Source: CAJQPP01 sp963793465
GTDB taxonomy: Bacteria > Planctomycetota > Planctomycetia > Pirellulales > Pirellulaceae
Direction: 5' to 3'
NCBI GenBank assembly: GCA_963793465.1
Contig: CAWCAJ010000007.1
Location: 124,001-188,000 of the forward strand
DNA: 64,000 nt
Part shown: positions 45,784 to 54,245 of the stretch, one piece after another
Numbering within the stretch: the stretch's first letter is position 1
Layout: every line of letters begins with the position of its first letter
Translations under genes and position numbers: made by a program
The notes under the pieces: model-generated
What the model saw: only the letters and a program-made list of their open reading frames with translations
Database searches by the model: none
What the model was told of the DNA's origin: nothing

Positions 45784-46422
45784 TCAAAAATCGTACTCGA
45801 ATAGTTCGATATCGCGGGCATAGATGTCAGCCACCTGCTGTCTGCGTTTGCGATTGTAGTACTTGTGGTAATGTCGCCGTCGAACCGATTTCATATCGTG
45901 GGGCAGTTCCTGGCTGGGCAGGCCAAGGGTGGCGGCGACCCGGCGAAAGTCAGCGGCAAGGTTCTCGAACTTGCCCACAAAATTGACCAGGCATTGGCCG
46001 TCTTGATCCGTAATGAAACGCCACTGCTCGAAAGACTGCACATGCCGCGTGTGGTTGCCGGCCAGTATGTTCAAGTACTTTTGAAATGTACTGAACCGCG
46101 TCAGCCCCATGTACTTCAACAGCACCGGTCGCGTTTTGAGGTAATGGAACTGCGACACGACCTTGTCCCAGGGGTTCCGCACGAAGGAAAACCGGTAACA
46201 GGCCGCGAAGGTCCCCGCCCCGACCTCCTGTCGAATCTGGGTAGCCAACAAATGTTGCAATCCACCTGATTGGTACTTGTTGAAACCGGGGCGGATGCTG
46301 CCGGCCCACAATTGTTGCGTCGTGCGTTGACTCCAGTCAGGACCCCAGATCGCATTTTCGATACTCGTACCTCCCGTTTTGGGTACGTGAACAAAAATGC
46401 ATTTTCGACGATAGCAAATCAT
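45784..46422 (-). CDS. Sulfotransferase family protein
   Basis: 212 residues. It would transfer a sulfate group from PAPS. The 5'-phosphosulfate loop is FVHVPKTGGTSIENA at residues about 9-23, and the 3'-phosphate-binding motif is FSFVRNPWDKVVSQFHY near 79-95. The length and motifs match the short sulfotransferase type (family 2-like) common in planctomycetes and cyanobacteria. The acceptor is unknown; no carbohydrate genes are adjacent. The gene ends 33 bases from the tandem repeat of the S4 gene, which it faces. Confidence 0.85.
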   Translation of the reverse strand: MICYRRKCIFVHVPKTGGTSIENAIWGPDWSQRTTQQLWAGSIRPGFNKYQSGGLQHLLATQIRQEVGAGTFAACYRFSFVRNPWDKVVSQFHYLKTRPVLLKYMGLTRFSTFQKYLNILAGNHTRHVQSFEQWRFITDQDGQCLVNFVGKFENLAADFRRVAATLGLPSQELPHDMKSVRRRHYHKYYNRKRRQQVADIYARDIELFEYDF

Positions 46423-46491
46423 GCGTCCATGGTGTGGCAGTGGCTATGTTGTCGCCAGCCAAACTGAAAATCCGCTGCCGAGCAGCACCCG

Positions 46492-47685
46492 TTATTTTCG
46501 GAACCGCAGAAAATAATTTTCCTGCAGTCCGGGGATTTCGACCTGTTCCACAAAAGTGAAACCGACGGCCTCGATTTCTTCCTGGACTTTGGATTTCCCT
46601 GCCCGCACATGACCCAGGATCCAATCCCGTGACTTTCCCGGAATGCGATCAAAATCCACCACGACCAGTTCACCGCCCGGTTTCAACGCGCGATGGATGG
46701 AAGCCGTTGTCGCCGCCGGAAATTCGAAGTGATGGTAGGTGTCGCAGACGTAAGCCATATCGATGGAGGCCGGGGGCAGGTCGATCGAATCATGCTGGCA
46801 CAGCACACTGGTCACATTTTCGACCTGGTCGCGGTCCATGGTCTGGCTGATGTGTTCGACAAATCTGGGCGAGATGTCGATGGCGAATACCCAGCCCTCT
46901 CCACGGACGATCTCCGCAAACAGGCGGGTATACAAACCCGTCCCCGCGCCGACATCGGCTACCCTTTGCCCAGATTTCAGGTTCAACGCCCGCAGGATTT
47001 CCTGGCGAGCCGCATAGACTTCACGATTGTCAATTTCGAATCGTTGAACGAATGACTCCACGTCCAGGTCGGGATCCAGAAAATTGCTGTTGATGTCGGA
47101 TCGTGAGGCGGACCCCGCTTCCTTCTCCTGCTGTTTGCGACGAATGTAGTCCAGGGCCTTGGCTTCGTATTCTTCGTTGCGGAGACCAATTTTGCGAGCT
47201 TCTTCCAAAGCGGTTTCCAGATCGACTCCCTGATCGAGCACGCGATGGGGCAACCAGACGCCACCCACCCGATTCGCGGAACCGCAGTGAAACAGGGTTT
47301 GCTCGTGTTTTTCGCCCATGAGTTCCCGCACCTGATCAAAAATCCCGTCATGCAACGAATCGGGAGCCCGAAAAGGGACTTCGATCATCTCCAGGCCGGC
47401 GCTCTCCAGGGCCCCGCGTTGATCCCATTTGACTTCCCCTTCTGTACGCAGCGAGATCACTCGTCGAATGCCGCATTCCTTCAACTGCGCAATGTCTGCC
47501 TCCGTGAATTGACCGGACAGGTACAGGTTGCCGCAGCGGTGCACGTTGCGGGTTTCTCCCAGCGAATGTTCTACCACCGAAGATGTCGCCTGACCTCGGC
47601 AAGCTGCCGTCGAAAAGCCGCACACCAGCGTCAAGCAGAGCAGACCAACGAGTCTGCAGACGGTTCTGGATCTGGGGAAGGTCAT
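46492..47685 (-). CDS. Exported fusion of a phosphatase-like (DUF442-type) domain and a SAM methyltransferase
   Basis: 397 residues from ATG 47685, preceded by AGGAGG. A signal-like helix (LVGLLCLTLVCGFSTAAC) comes first; the cysteine near its end could be a weak lipobox. Residues about 40-150 resemble the beta-lactamase-hydrolase-like/DUF442 branch of dual-specificity phosphatases, with FHCGSANRVGG carrying the C-x4-R active-site loop. Residues about 200-397 are a class I methyltransferase: VADVGAGTGLYTRLFAE (SAM motif I), VFAIDIS, and LKPGGELVVVDF. Both domains are in one protein predicted outside the cytoplasm, where SAM is not normally available. The substrate is unknown. Confidence 0.75.
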   Translation of the reverse strand: MTFPRSRTVCRLVGLLCLTLVCGFSTAACRGQATSSVVEHSLGETRNVHRCGNLYLSGQFTEADIAQLKECGIRRVISLRTEGEVKWDQRGALESAGLEMIEVPFRAPDSLHDGIFDQVRELMGEKHEQTLFHCGSANRVGGVWLPHRVLDQGVDLETALEEARKIGLRNEEYEAKALDYIRRKQQEKEAGSASRSDINSNFLDPDLDVESFVQRFEIDNREVYAARQEILRALNLKSGQRVADVGAGTGLYTRLFAEIVRGEGWVFAIDISPRFVEHISQTMDRDQVENVTSVLCQHDSIDLPPASIDMAYVCDTYHHFEFPAATTASIHRALKPGGELVVVDFDRIPGKSRDWILGHVRAGKSKVQEEIEAVGFTFVEQVEIPGLQENYFLRFRK

Positions 47686-47987
47686 TGATGAGCCTCCTGA
47701 AGCATTTGGTGATGGGAGATGTTGGTAATATGACGCTGCGTTGCCTGGATCATTTAACACTGCGATGCCTTTATCTTAGTCCATCAAGTCCCAGACGTGC
47801 AGTCACGTTTTCTTTCGGAATGAGTTTGGACGCGGGTTCGTCAAAAACCGGGCAATACGTTTCCACCACCCAGCTTTCGCCCAGCCGAGTGGTCTGGCAA
47901 GCCGGATCTGACGGGTGCCATGCTGACCTGTCCAGCGGTGTCGTTGTGCACCCAGCCGTGTCCTTTCAATTCAGATCTGACGGGTCA
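47686..47987. other. Intergenic region, nothing recognised
   Basis: 302 bases between two minus-strand genes. An imperfect duplication (CTGCGTTGCC / CTGCGATGCC with GGATCATTTAA between) is present near 47730-47770, and GATCTGACGGGT occurs twice near 47907 and 47975. No gene was found. Confidence 0.45.
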
Positions 47988-49403
47988 TTAGCCCAGCGGC
48001 ATCTGGTCCCCGGGTGCCGGGATCATCACATCGGGGATCCCGGAATCCAGCAAACGCTTGCGGAAAATCTGGGCCGGCTCGATTTCACAATGCACCAGAG
48101 CGATCGTTTTGACATCGCCAGCAGCCACCATGGCTTCCGCCCAATCAAACAGTCCATTGGCATCGGCATGGCCACTGGATGATTCCAGCTTCATGACGCG
48201 GGCGTTGGCCTGGTAAGTTTCCCCGTAAATCCGCACTTCCTTGTTTCCCTCCAGAATTCGTCGCCCCAACGTAAAAGGGGCCTGGTAACCACTAAACAGG
48301 ATCGTGTTATTGGGGTTTTCAATGTTGTTTTTCAGATGATGCAGGACCCGCCCACCTTCGCACATGCCCGAAGCGCTGATAATGATGCAGGGTTTCTTGT
48401 AACGATTCAATTCCTTGGAATGCTCCACTTTGCGTACATAATGCAGTCCGCGAAATCCCAGGGGGTCCTGATCCTCGTCGCTGAGCAGTTGTTCGACAAA
48501 AGCATCATTCAGGCACTCCACATGCTCCCGGAACACGGTCGTGGCATTCACGGCCAGGGGACTGTCCACAAACACCTGCATGGGCGGTAATTCCCCGTTC
48601 TCATAAAGAGCGTTCAAGCGGTAGACAATCTCCTGCGTCCGTCCCACCGAGAATGCCGGGATGATCAGTTTGCCCCCCGCTTCGTAAGTCTCGCGGGCCG
48701 CTCGCAAGAGCATGGCTGAGGCATCGCCCCCGGCCTCATGCAAGCGGTCCCCATAAGTGGCCTCCATGATGATGTAATTGGCGCCATCCACGATTTCCGG
48801 ATCCCGCAGGATGGGAACCTCCAGTCGGCCCAGGTCACCACTGAAAACCAACCGAAACGGTTTGCCTGAATCGGGTTGGAAATCCAGGCACACGATGGCA
48901 GCCCCCAACATGTGTCCGGCGAAGTAATAGGTACACGTCACGCCGGGCAGGGGTTGAAAGGGGACGCCAAAATCCTGGCTCCGCATCTTTTTGATGGTGT
49001 CCAGGGCATCGACTTGCCGGTACAGCGGCTCAAAAGGTGTTTGTCCATTGGCTTTGCGTTTCCGGTTGACGTACTTGACATCCGACTCCTGAATCTTGGC
49101 AGAATCCAGCAGCATGTGAACGGCCAGGTCGCGGCTGGCGGTGGTGGCAAAGATAGGCCCCTTGAATCCATTGCGAACCAGGGAGGGCAAGTTGCCGCTG
49201 TGATCGATATGCGCGTGCGACAGCACTACCGCATCTATCGAATCGGCAGCAAAGGGCATGTTGCGATTCTTTTCAAATGCCAGCTTTCTTTTGCCCTGGT
49301 AGATGCCGCAATCCAGCAGTAAACGCTTGCCCTGAAAATGGATCAGGTGTTTCGAGCCGGTCACGGTTTGTGCCGCGCCCCAGAATTCAACTTGCATGGG
49401 CAA
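47988..49403 (-). CDS. Beta-CASP metallo-beta-lactamase-fold ribonuclease-like protein
   Basis: 471 residues. Members of this family cut RNA endonucleolytically (CPSF73/YSH1-like). Motif 2 is SHAHIDHSGN near residues 60-69. The early aspartate motif lies in LLLDCGIYQGKR, the EATYGDRLH motif follows near 210, and the beta-CASP region has VFVDSPLAVNAT, IIISASGMCEGGRVLHHL and SSGHADANGL. No KH domain is attached. It is probably involved in RNA processing or decay. The gene follows a 157-bp gap after efp on the same strand. Confidence 0.92.
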   Translation of the reverse strand: MPMQVEFWGAAQTVTGSKHLIHFQGKRLLLDCGIYQGKRKLAFEKNRNMPFAADSIDAVVLSHAHIDHSGNLPSLVRNGFKGPIFATTASRDLAVHMLLDSAKIQESDVKYVNRKRKANGQTPFEPLYRQVDALDTIKKMRSQDFGVPFQPLPGVTCTYYFAGHMLGAAIVCLDFQPDSGKPFRLVFSGDLGRLEVPILRDPEIVDGANYIIMEATYGDRLHEAGGDASAMLLRAARETYEAGGKLIIPAFSVGRTQEIVYRLNALYENGELPPMQVFVDSPLAVNATTVFREHVECLNDAFVEQLLSDEDQDPLGFRGLHYVRKVEHSKELNRYKKPCIIISASGMCEGGRVLHHLKNNIENPNNTILFSGYQAPFTLGRRILEGNKEVRIYGETYQANARVMKLESSSGHADANGLFDWAEAMVAAGDVKTIALVHCEIEPAQIFRKRLLDSGIPDVMIPAPGDQMPLG

Positions 49404-49464
49404 CCCGGTGGGTTTGAGAATGGAATCAGAGGGATGGGTGCCGTCGCGTTTTCTGGTGATGCTG

Positions 49465-49490
49465 GTCCAACAAGGGTGTCACTGTTGGAC
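49465..49490 (-). terminator. Hairpin between efp and the beta-CASP gene
   Basis: GTCCAACA (49465-49472) and TGTTGGAC (49483-49490) form a perfect 8-bp stem with a 10-base loop, about 70 bases downstream of the efp stop. It lacks a T-run. A competing stem (AGGGTGT at 49473 with ACACCCT at 49509) overlaps it. Confidence 0.35.
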
Positions 49491-49560
49491 AAGGACAAGC
49501 CCACAGCAACACCCTGTCCAGCAGCGGCACCGACCGGTTAACTTCAGGATGGACCTTGCA

Positions 49561-50130
49561 CTAGGCTTTGACCCTTTCGATGTACTCGCCGGTCCGCGTA
49601 TCGATCTTGATCTTGTCTCCCATGTTGATGAAGGCCGGTGCAATAAACTCGGCACCCGTTTCCACCTTCACCGGTTTGGTTACATTGGTGGCTGTGTCGC
49701 CCTTGGCGCCGGGCTCGCAGAATTCCACTGTCATGATCACGTGATTGGGAGGCGTTAAGGTGACCGGTAGTCCGTTGAACAGATAAACACTGCATTCCAG
49801 GCCATCGATCAGGTATTGCCAGTCATCCCCCACCTGCTCAGATGAAAGCTCGTAGTTTTCGTAAGTTTCCTTGTGCATGAACACGTAGGTATCGCCCTGC
49901 TTGTAGGAAAAGTTGACATCCGTTTCCAGGACATCCGCCTCTTCCAACGCGTCGTTTGCCTTGTAGGTGCGTTGCAGCATGGTTCCCCGGATCAGATTTT
50001 TCATTTTACATTTGTAAAGGGCGTTCCCTTTACCGGGTTTGCGGAACTCGTATTCGACGATGACGTAAGGCTCGCCGTCGATTTGAACCTTGAGTCCCTT
50101 GCGAAATTCGCTAGGTTTGTAAGTGCCCAT
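49561..50130 (-). CDS. efp: Translation elongation factor P
   Basis: 189 residues, standard length. It binds between the P and E sites and rescues ribosomes stalled at polyproline. The KPGKGNA loop puts the modifiable lysine at position 34, as in E. coli, where EpmA and EpmB attach beta-lysine. Domain II (GDTYVFMHKETYENYELSSEQ) and the C-terminal domain ending GDKIKIDTRTGEYIERVKA are complete. It is divergent from the EpmB gene, 76 bases apart. Confidence 0.96.
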   Translation of the reverse strand: MGTYKPSEFRKGLKVQIDGEPYVIVEYEFRKPGKGNALYKCKMKNLIRGTMLQRTYKANDALEEADVLETDVNFSYKQGDTYVFMHKETYENYELSSEQVGDDWQYLIDGLECSVYLFNGLPVTLTPPNHVIMTVEFCEPGAKGDTATNVTKPVKVETGAEFIAPAFINMGDKIKIDTRTGEYIERVKA

Positions 50131-50206
50131 TGGACTATTCCTGAAAGACTGTTACCTGCCAGCCGTTTGAAACGGGTGTCATTGGCACTTGGGGTGCCCC
50201 GAGAAG

Positions 50207-51223
50207 ATGGATATTGTAGCGTTCCAACCAAATCCTGTCCGCACCGGTCCCGACGATTGGTCGGCGATTCTCAAGTCGTCGATCCGCGACCCCCACGAGT
50301 TGTTGCGGCAGTTGCAGCTGCCCGCCGATCTGCTGGCCGGCACGGCCGCTGCCCACCGCCAGTTTCGCTGTTTTGTGCCAGGACCCTACCTGGACCGCAT
50401 CCAGCCCGGGGATCCGCAGGACCCTTTGTTGCTGCAAGTTCTGCCCCAGGCGGCCGAATCCGAAAAGGAGCCGGGTTTCACGCTCGATGCCGTGGGCGAC
50501 TTGGCTGCCGAACGAGCACCCGGCTTGATTCATAAATACCACGGCCGCGTGCTGTTGATGACTCGGGGTGCCTGCGCTATCCACTGCCGGTACTGCTTTC
50601 GCCGGCATTATCCTTACGATTCGGCTCCCCTGTCGATCGCCGCGTTGGAACGCTCCCTGGAAGTGGTGCGTCGGGATGCGTCGATCGAAGAGGTGATTCT
50701 CAGTGGCGGGGATCCGTTGATGATGGTCGATTCGCAGTTGAGTGAGCTGGTGAGTTTGATCGAATCGATCGACCATGTGCAGCGATTGCGGATTCACACC
50801 CGGTTGCCGGTGGTGATTCCGCAACGCGTCACGCCCGAATTAACCGCCCTGCTGACCCACTCGCGTCTGAAACGATTGATTGTCCTGCACATCAACCATG
50901 CCCGGGAGATCGATCAGGCGGTGCTGGAAGCCGCCGAGCAATTAAGCAATGCTCGCTGCACTTTGCTCAACCAGGCGGTGTTGTTGCGGGGCGTAAACGA
51001 TGATCTGGAAACGCAGGTGGCTTTGTGCAAGCGGCTGCTGGATATGGACTGTTTACCCTACTACCTGCACCAGTTGGATCGCGTGGCCGGAGCAGCCCAC
51101 TTTGAAGTTCCGGAAACGGAAGGGTTGCGTTTGCTGCAACAGATGCGTGACCGCTTGCCGGGCTACGCAGTGCCCCGCTATGTGCGGGAGGTTGCCGGTG
51201 CCGCTTCCAAACAATGGCTCTGA
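50207..51223 (+). CDS. epmB: EF-P beta-lysylation protein EpmB (lysine 2,3-aminomutase-like radical SAM)
   Basis: 338 residues from ATG 50207. It converts alpha-lysine to beta-lysine for modification of EF-P. The radical SAM cluster motif CAIHCRYC has Cys123, Cys127 and Cys130, followed by FRRHYPY. Further motifs are EVILSGGDPLM, RIHTRLPVVIPQR and YYLHQLDRVAGAAHFEV. The length is typical of EpmB and shorter than catabolic KamA. Its place opposite efp strongly supports the EpmB role. The ligase EpmA is not in the window. Confidence 0.92.
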   Translation: MDIVAFQPNPVRTGPDDWSAILKSSIRDPHELLRQLQLPADLLAGTAAAHRQFRCFVPGPYLDRIQPGDPQDPLLLQVLPQAAESEKEPGFTLDAVGDLAAERAPGLIHKYHGRVLLMTRGACAIHCRYCFRRHYPYDSAPLSIAALERSLEVVRRDASIEEVILSGGDPLMMVDSQLSELVSLIESIDHVQRLRIHTRLPVVIPQRVTPELTALLTHSRLKRLIVLHINHAREIDQAVLEAAEQLSNARCTLLNQAVLLRGVNDDLETQVALCKRLLDMDCLPYYLHQLDRVAGAAHFEVPETEGLRLLQQMRDRLPGYAVPRYVREVAGAASKQWL

Positions 51224-51487
51224 CCATAGCAGACTCAACCAGCGGGTGGCAGGCTTTCAGACAGGCACCAACCGCGCCAAAGACCTCTGCGACCCCTGGT
51301 AAGCTGCAGCAAATGCGAGGCGGCAGTTCCCGCGTCGGAATTCGATTGAGGGATCAGCGGATGCAGCGGAATACCGCAGTCGGCACATGTTGGCAAGCAA
51401 CCTGCCGCCACCTTTGTTCGATGTTAGGGTTAACACGCTGGTTTTGCTCGGGGGTTCAAAACCCCTGAAAAGCCGCCTTGGCTCCAT

Positions 51488-51898
51488 TCAGGGTGATGCG
51501 GTTTTCGGCTTGCGTTTCAGGTAGAGAAACCATGGTACCAATATTGCCGCGAGGCAGAGCATGATAAACCATTGACCGACAGCCAGTAGAAACGGCATCC
51601 AATTCGAGCCTCTGGGAGTGGCCGGATCTCGTTCCAGAAAATGAGCGTACTCAACCGAGTAGGCAAAGACGCCGACACAGGAGAAAGCCAACGTGAACAC
51701 CAGGAGGACAAGCGATATCAAACGGTGTGAACGCAACAACCCCGCCAGAAAGATGAGGGCGACATAAGGGCCTGTCAAAACGGATAGCTGGATCGCCGCA
51801 GGCGCAAACGGGCCGATGTTCTTGGTCATCGCCAGAAGGAAACACATCGTCGCCAGGACACCTGACAACGCAGTCAGAGCAGAAATTTTCCAGATCAT
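51488..51898 (-). CDS. Four-helix hypothetical membrane protein
   Basis: 136 residues from ATG 51898, with GAGG just before it; an in-frame ATG at 51955 would add a polar 19-residue leader. Four hydrophobic segments are visible: SALTALSGVLATMCFLLAM, LTGPYVALIFLAGLL, LISLVLLVFTLAFSCVGVFAY and LLAVGQWFIMLCLAAILVPWF. The C-terminus is lysine-rich (LKRKPKTASP), probably cytoplasmic. The family is not recognised and the gene stands alone. Confidence 0.55.
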   Translation of the reverse strand: MIWKISALTALSGVLATMCFLLAMTKNIGPFAPAAIQLSVLTGPYVALIFLAGLLRSHRLISLVLLVFTLAFSCVGVFAYSVEYAHFLERDPATPRGSNWMPFLLAVGQWFIMLCLAAILVPWFLYLKRKPKTASP

Positions 51899-52155
51899 GT
51901 TCCTCACTTGTTGGATTCCGCTTAACGGCCAGGTTGACGGAATCGCCAACTTCATGTGAAACACCCACAGTGACAGGGAGCACTCCAGTGCACCGGTAGT
52001 TGTTTCGCGTATTCATGCAACTGGCAAAAGGACTCTGCCAATACGGATTCTTGCCCTGTCAACGAAGAACGGCTATGAGTCCCACGAAAATGTGGTTACC
52101 AGTTCCAATAGAATACCAACCCGCCCATCACGCAAAGTGAGTGTTTTCTCGTGCG
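51899..52155. other. Intergenic region, nothing recognised
   Basis: 257 bases between two minus-strand genes; no coding region, hairpin or repeat stood out. Confidence 0.4.
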
Positions 52156-52479
52156 TTACCGACCGTCTTCCAGTTCCCGCACATCTCCTGGAATGACAAA
52201 CACGCTTGGATCGATTTTGGAATCAAATTTGATCGAGACAATCCGCGTTCGCAGATCTGTCGCGTCCCCGTAGACCACTCTCGACTCCTTCAGTGCCATG
52301 AGCTCGCCGATCTTGCTACCTTGCCAGATAAAAATACGAGGAAGTGGACCGCCACCCAACCCGCCGCCACGTTGTGCGGAAGGAGGCTGCGGCGGCTTGA
52401 TTTCGAGTCGGGCTAATAAGCCGGATTCCGTATCAAAATACCGATCGTCTGTTTGCCCATTCGGCCATTCATTGATCAT
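52156..52479 (-). CDS. Short hypothetical protein, perhaps a fragment of a lipoprotein-sorting-like protein
   Basis: 107 residues. The pattern DDRYFDTESGLLARLEI, then KESRVVYGDATDLRTRIVSIKFDSKIDPSVFVIP, resembles the C-terminal half of LolA/outer-membrane lipoprotein-sorting-like proteins, where a measured or modified surface is read. There is no signal peptide, and the frame is closed by a stop 12 codons upstream. It may be the 3' end of a decayed longer gene. The similarity is weak. Confidence 0.4.
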   Translation of the reverse strand: MINEWPNGQTDDRYFDTESGLLARLEIKPPQPPSAQRGGGLGGGPLPRIFIWQGSKIGELMALKESRVVYGDATDLRTRIVSIKFDSKIDPSVFVIPGDVRELEDGR

Positions 52480-52546
52480 GTTTAAGGTCTTGCCAAGTTT
52501 GCCCAGCCTTGTTTAATCGGAACGACGTCGGAATGTGAAGTTGGAC

Positions 52547-52957
52547 TCAAAATGAATCCAGGTCTGTTATTCTCGCACCAGAATTTGGGATCTCCAAATC
52601 AATCAATCGCCATTCACCGGACTGTAGCTGCAATTCACATTGAAAATCCAGGACGTCGAATCCTCCCCGGTTGTTCTCAACTCTGACCCAGCCTGCCGTG
52701 ATGAAATGCCCCTTCCCAATCTGTCGGACGGCTTCTTTGTCAGTTCGCCATCCCCAGAATGCACTCTTGGAGGCCCCCATTTGCTCCTCAGCGAATCTCT
52801 GACCCACCAGCCAAATTTCCGCCGGTGGCAGGGTCTCGGGGGAGTCTGCGGGACCAAATGGGATGGGACCCAACAGAAAAGCCCAAACCCAATAAGCAAT
52901 CGCCGGCACGGCAGCTATCGTTCCCATCGTTGCGAGTCGTTTGTTGGCCTTGCTCAT
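52547..52957 (-). CDS. Hypothetical protein with an N-terminal membrane helix
   Basis: 136 residues. A basic start (MSKANKRLATMG) leads into one hydrophobic helix (TIAAVPAIAYWVWAFLL), then a soluble domain of about 100 residues with a well-formed beta pattern (HFITAGWVRVENNRGGFDVLDFQCELQLQSGEWRLIDLEI). It reads as a genuine anchored protein; the family is not recognised. It lies 67 bases upstream of the short 107-residue gene on the same strand and may be in the same transcript. Confidence 0.5.
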   Translation of the reverse strand: MSKANKRLATMGTIAAVPAIAYWVWAFLLGPIPFGPADSPETLPPAEIWLVGQRFAEEQMGASKSAFWGWRTDKEAVRQIGKGHFITAGWVRVENNRGGFDVLDFQCELQLQSGEWRLIDLEIPNSGARITDLDSF

Positions 52958-53122
52958 ATCCCAATTTGATCAAGTTTTCTTTTCCCAATCAAGTTTTTGA
53001 GGCCCGAAAAGAGGACGCCGGCAGAACAAACAACTCCATCCACCCTGGCAGGGCGGGCGGTGGTTGGAATCACGCCGAAATGGGCTCAAACTATTGCAGG
53101 CTCCTATCCATCGTGCCGACGT

Positions 53123-53189
53123 TCTGCATGTCAGGATGCAGCCATCTTGACCGGTGGGGTTCCCTTGCTGACGCTGCGGGTTGGGATGG
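53123..53189. repeat. 67-bp direct repeat, copy A
   Basis: This segment is identical to 53332-53398, from TCTGCATGTCAGGATG to TTGGGATGG. Its part 53161-53182 pairs with an inverted copy at 53215-53236 (21 of 22 bases), so a long hairpin with a 32-base loop can form. Confidence 0.9.
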
Positions 53190-53214
53190 GCAGGTCAGCG
53201 AGAGACCAAATCAT

Positions 53215-53236
53215 AACCCGCCGCGTCAGCAAGGGA
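53215..53236. repeat. Inverted partial copy of the repeat core
   Basis: AACCCGCCGCGTCAGCAAGG and the next two bases are the reverse complement of 53161-53182 and of 53370-53391 with one mismatch. From memory this motif is widespread in planctomycete genomes, which would make it a dispersed palindromic element; I could not check this. Confidence 0.75.
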
Positions 53237-53331
53237 CGTTCCGATGGGTCGTCAACCCGTGACTCGGTTGGGTCTTCAGTTGGTTGATTGCGCTGTAGGC
53301 GATAACCAATGTTGGGATGACCGTCGCCCTG

Positions 53332-53398
53332 TCTGCATGTCAGGATGCAGCCATCTTGACCGGTGGGGTTCCCTTGCTGACGCTGCGGGTTGGGATGG
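53332..53398. repeat. 67-bp direct repeat, copy B
   Basis: Identical to 53123-53189. It ends 32 bases beyond the stop of the DUF1579-like gene and could lie in that transcript's 3' end. Confidence 0.9.
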
Positions 53399-53429
53399 CC
53401 ACCGGTCCTCAACCCCTCGCTGACACCCG

Positions 53430-53987
53430 TTACTTTCGCTTCAACGCCAGTCTTGCAAACTGGGACCGATTGTTGGACTTGTCCACGTTGTCAATGGACC
53501 AGGTCCAGGAATCTGTCGCGCGGTCGTACGCGAACATGTTTCGAATGCCGCTCCCATCGGCAGATTTCCACACGAATGGCAGCCGGTCGCCATCGGGCTT
53601 TCCGTGCCCAACCCCCTCTGCAGCAAAGTTGGTCGTGCCGGTATTGTCCAGCCACATCACCACATATTCAGCATTGTCCTTGTCCCAGGCGATATGGATC
53701 CACGCTTCGTATGCAAGCTCTCCGTCGGCATCCTTCTCGCGTGATACTTCGTGGATGCGGATATACTGACGTTTGAGAATCCAGTCGACGTACACGTCAT
53801 GAGTCACCTGTTCCTGGCCGATTGTGCCGGTCATCACCCATTCGCCAGTCATCTTGTCCATGAGTGCGTCAGACTTCGGATTCACAACGTGCTGTGCACA
53901 GGCCAAGGGCAAAGAGAGTGGTAACGAGATGAGCATCGCTATCAGGCCCCAGAGTAAAAACAGGTTTTTTCTGATTCGTTCTGTCAT
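53430..53987 (-). CDS. Secreted DUF1579-like protein
   Basis: 185 residues. The signal peptide is MTERIRKNLFLLWGLIAMLI..., with a likely cut after LACAQ. The mature part is a small beta-barrel type: LMDKMTGEWVMTGTIGQEQVTHDVYVDWILKRQYIRIHE in parts, then AWIHIAWDKDNAEYVVMWLDNTG, and WKSADGSGIRNMFAYDRATDSWTW. The 'G.W...G' opening and the strand order resemble DUF1579/lipocalin-like proteins that bind small hydrophobic ligands. The match is moderate; the role is unknown. Confidence 0.65.
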   Translation of the reverse strand: MTERIRKNLFLLWGLIAMLISLPLSLPLACAQHVVNPKSDALMDKMTGEWVMTGTIGQEQVTHDVYVDWILKRQYIRIHEVSREKDADGELAYEAWIHIAWDKDNAEYVVMWLDNTGTTNFAAEGVGHGKPDGDRLPFVWKSADGSGIRNMFAYDRATDSWTWSIDNVDKSNNRSQFARLALKRK

Positions 53988-54245
53988 TTGGTTTGCATGG
54001 ACCCTTGATGGAGAGATGATTCGGCCCCGCCGAGCGGACGAACACCCAGGATGACGGGCCCCGAGGGTTGTATTGAAACGTTAAGTGATTCGATAGCCGA
54101 ACGCAAGACAACCAACGGCTCCTCTTCAGCCGTATGTTATTGGCCATCGATACCCAAAAACGGGACACCCAATAATCGCACAAGAAGTGGTTCTCTCCCG
54201 TACCCGCCAGACCACTGTGTTGGAGCGTCACCTTTCTGGCTTTCT

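Larger units (their letters stand above)
52958..53429. other. Repeat-bearing intergenic region
   Basis: 472 bases without a supported gene between two minus-strand genes. It contains a 67-bp direct repeat pair and an inverted partial copy, listed separately. The remainder shows nothing recognisable. Confidence 0.6.

Noticed and set aside
53123..53398. Insertion sequence at the 67-bp repeats
   Set aside because: No transposase frame lies between or near the copies.
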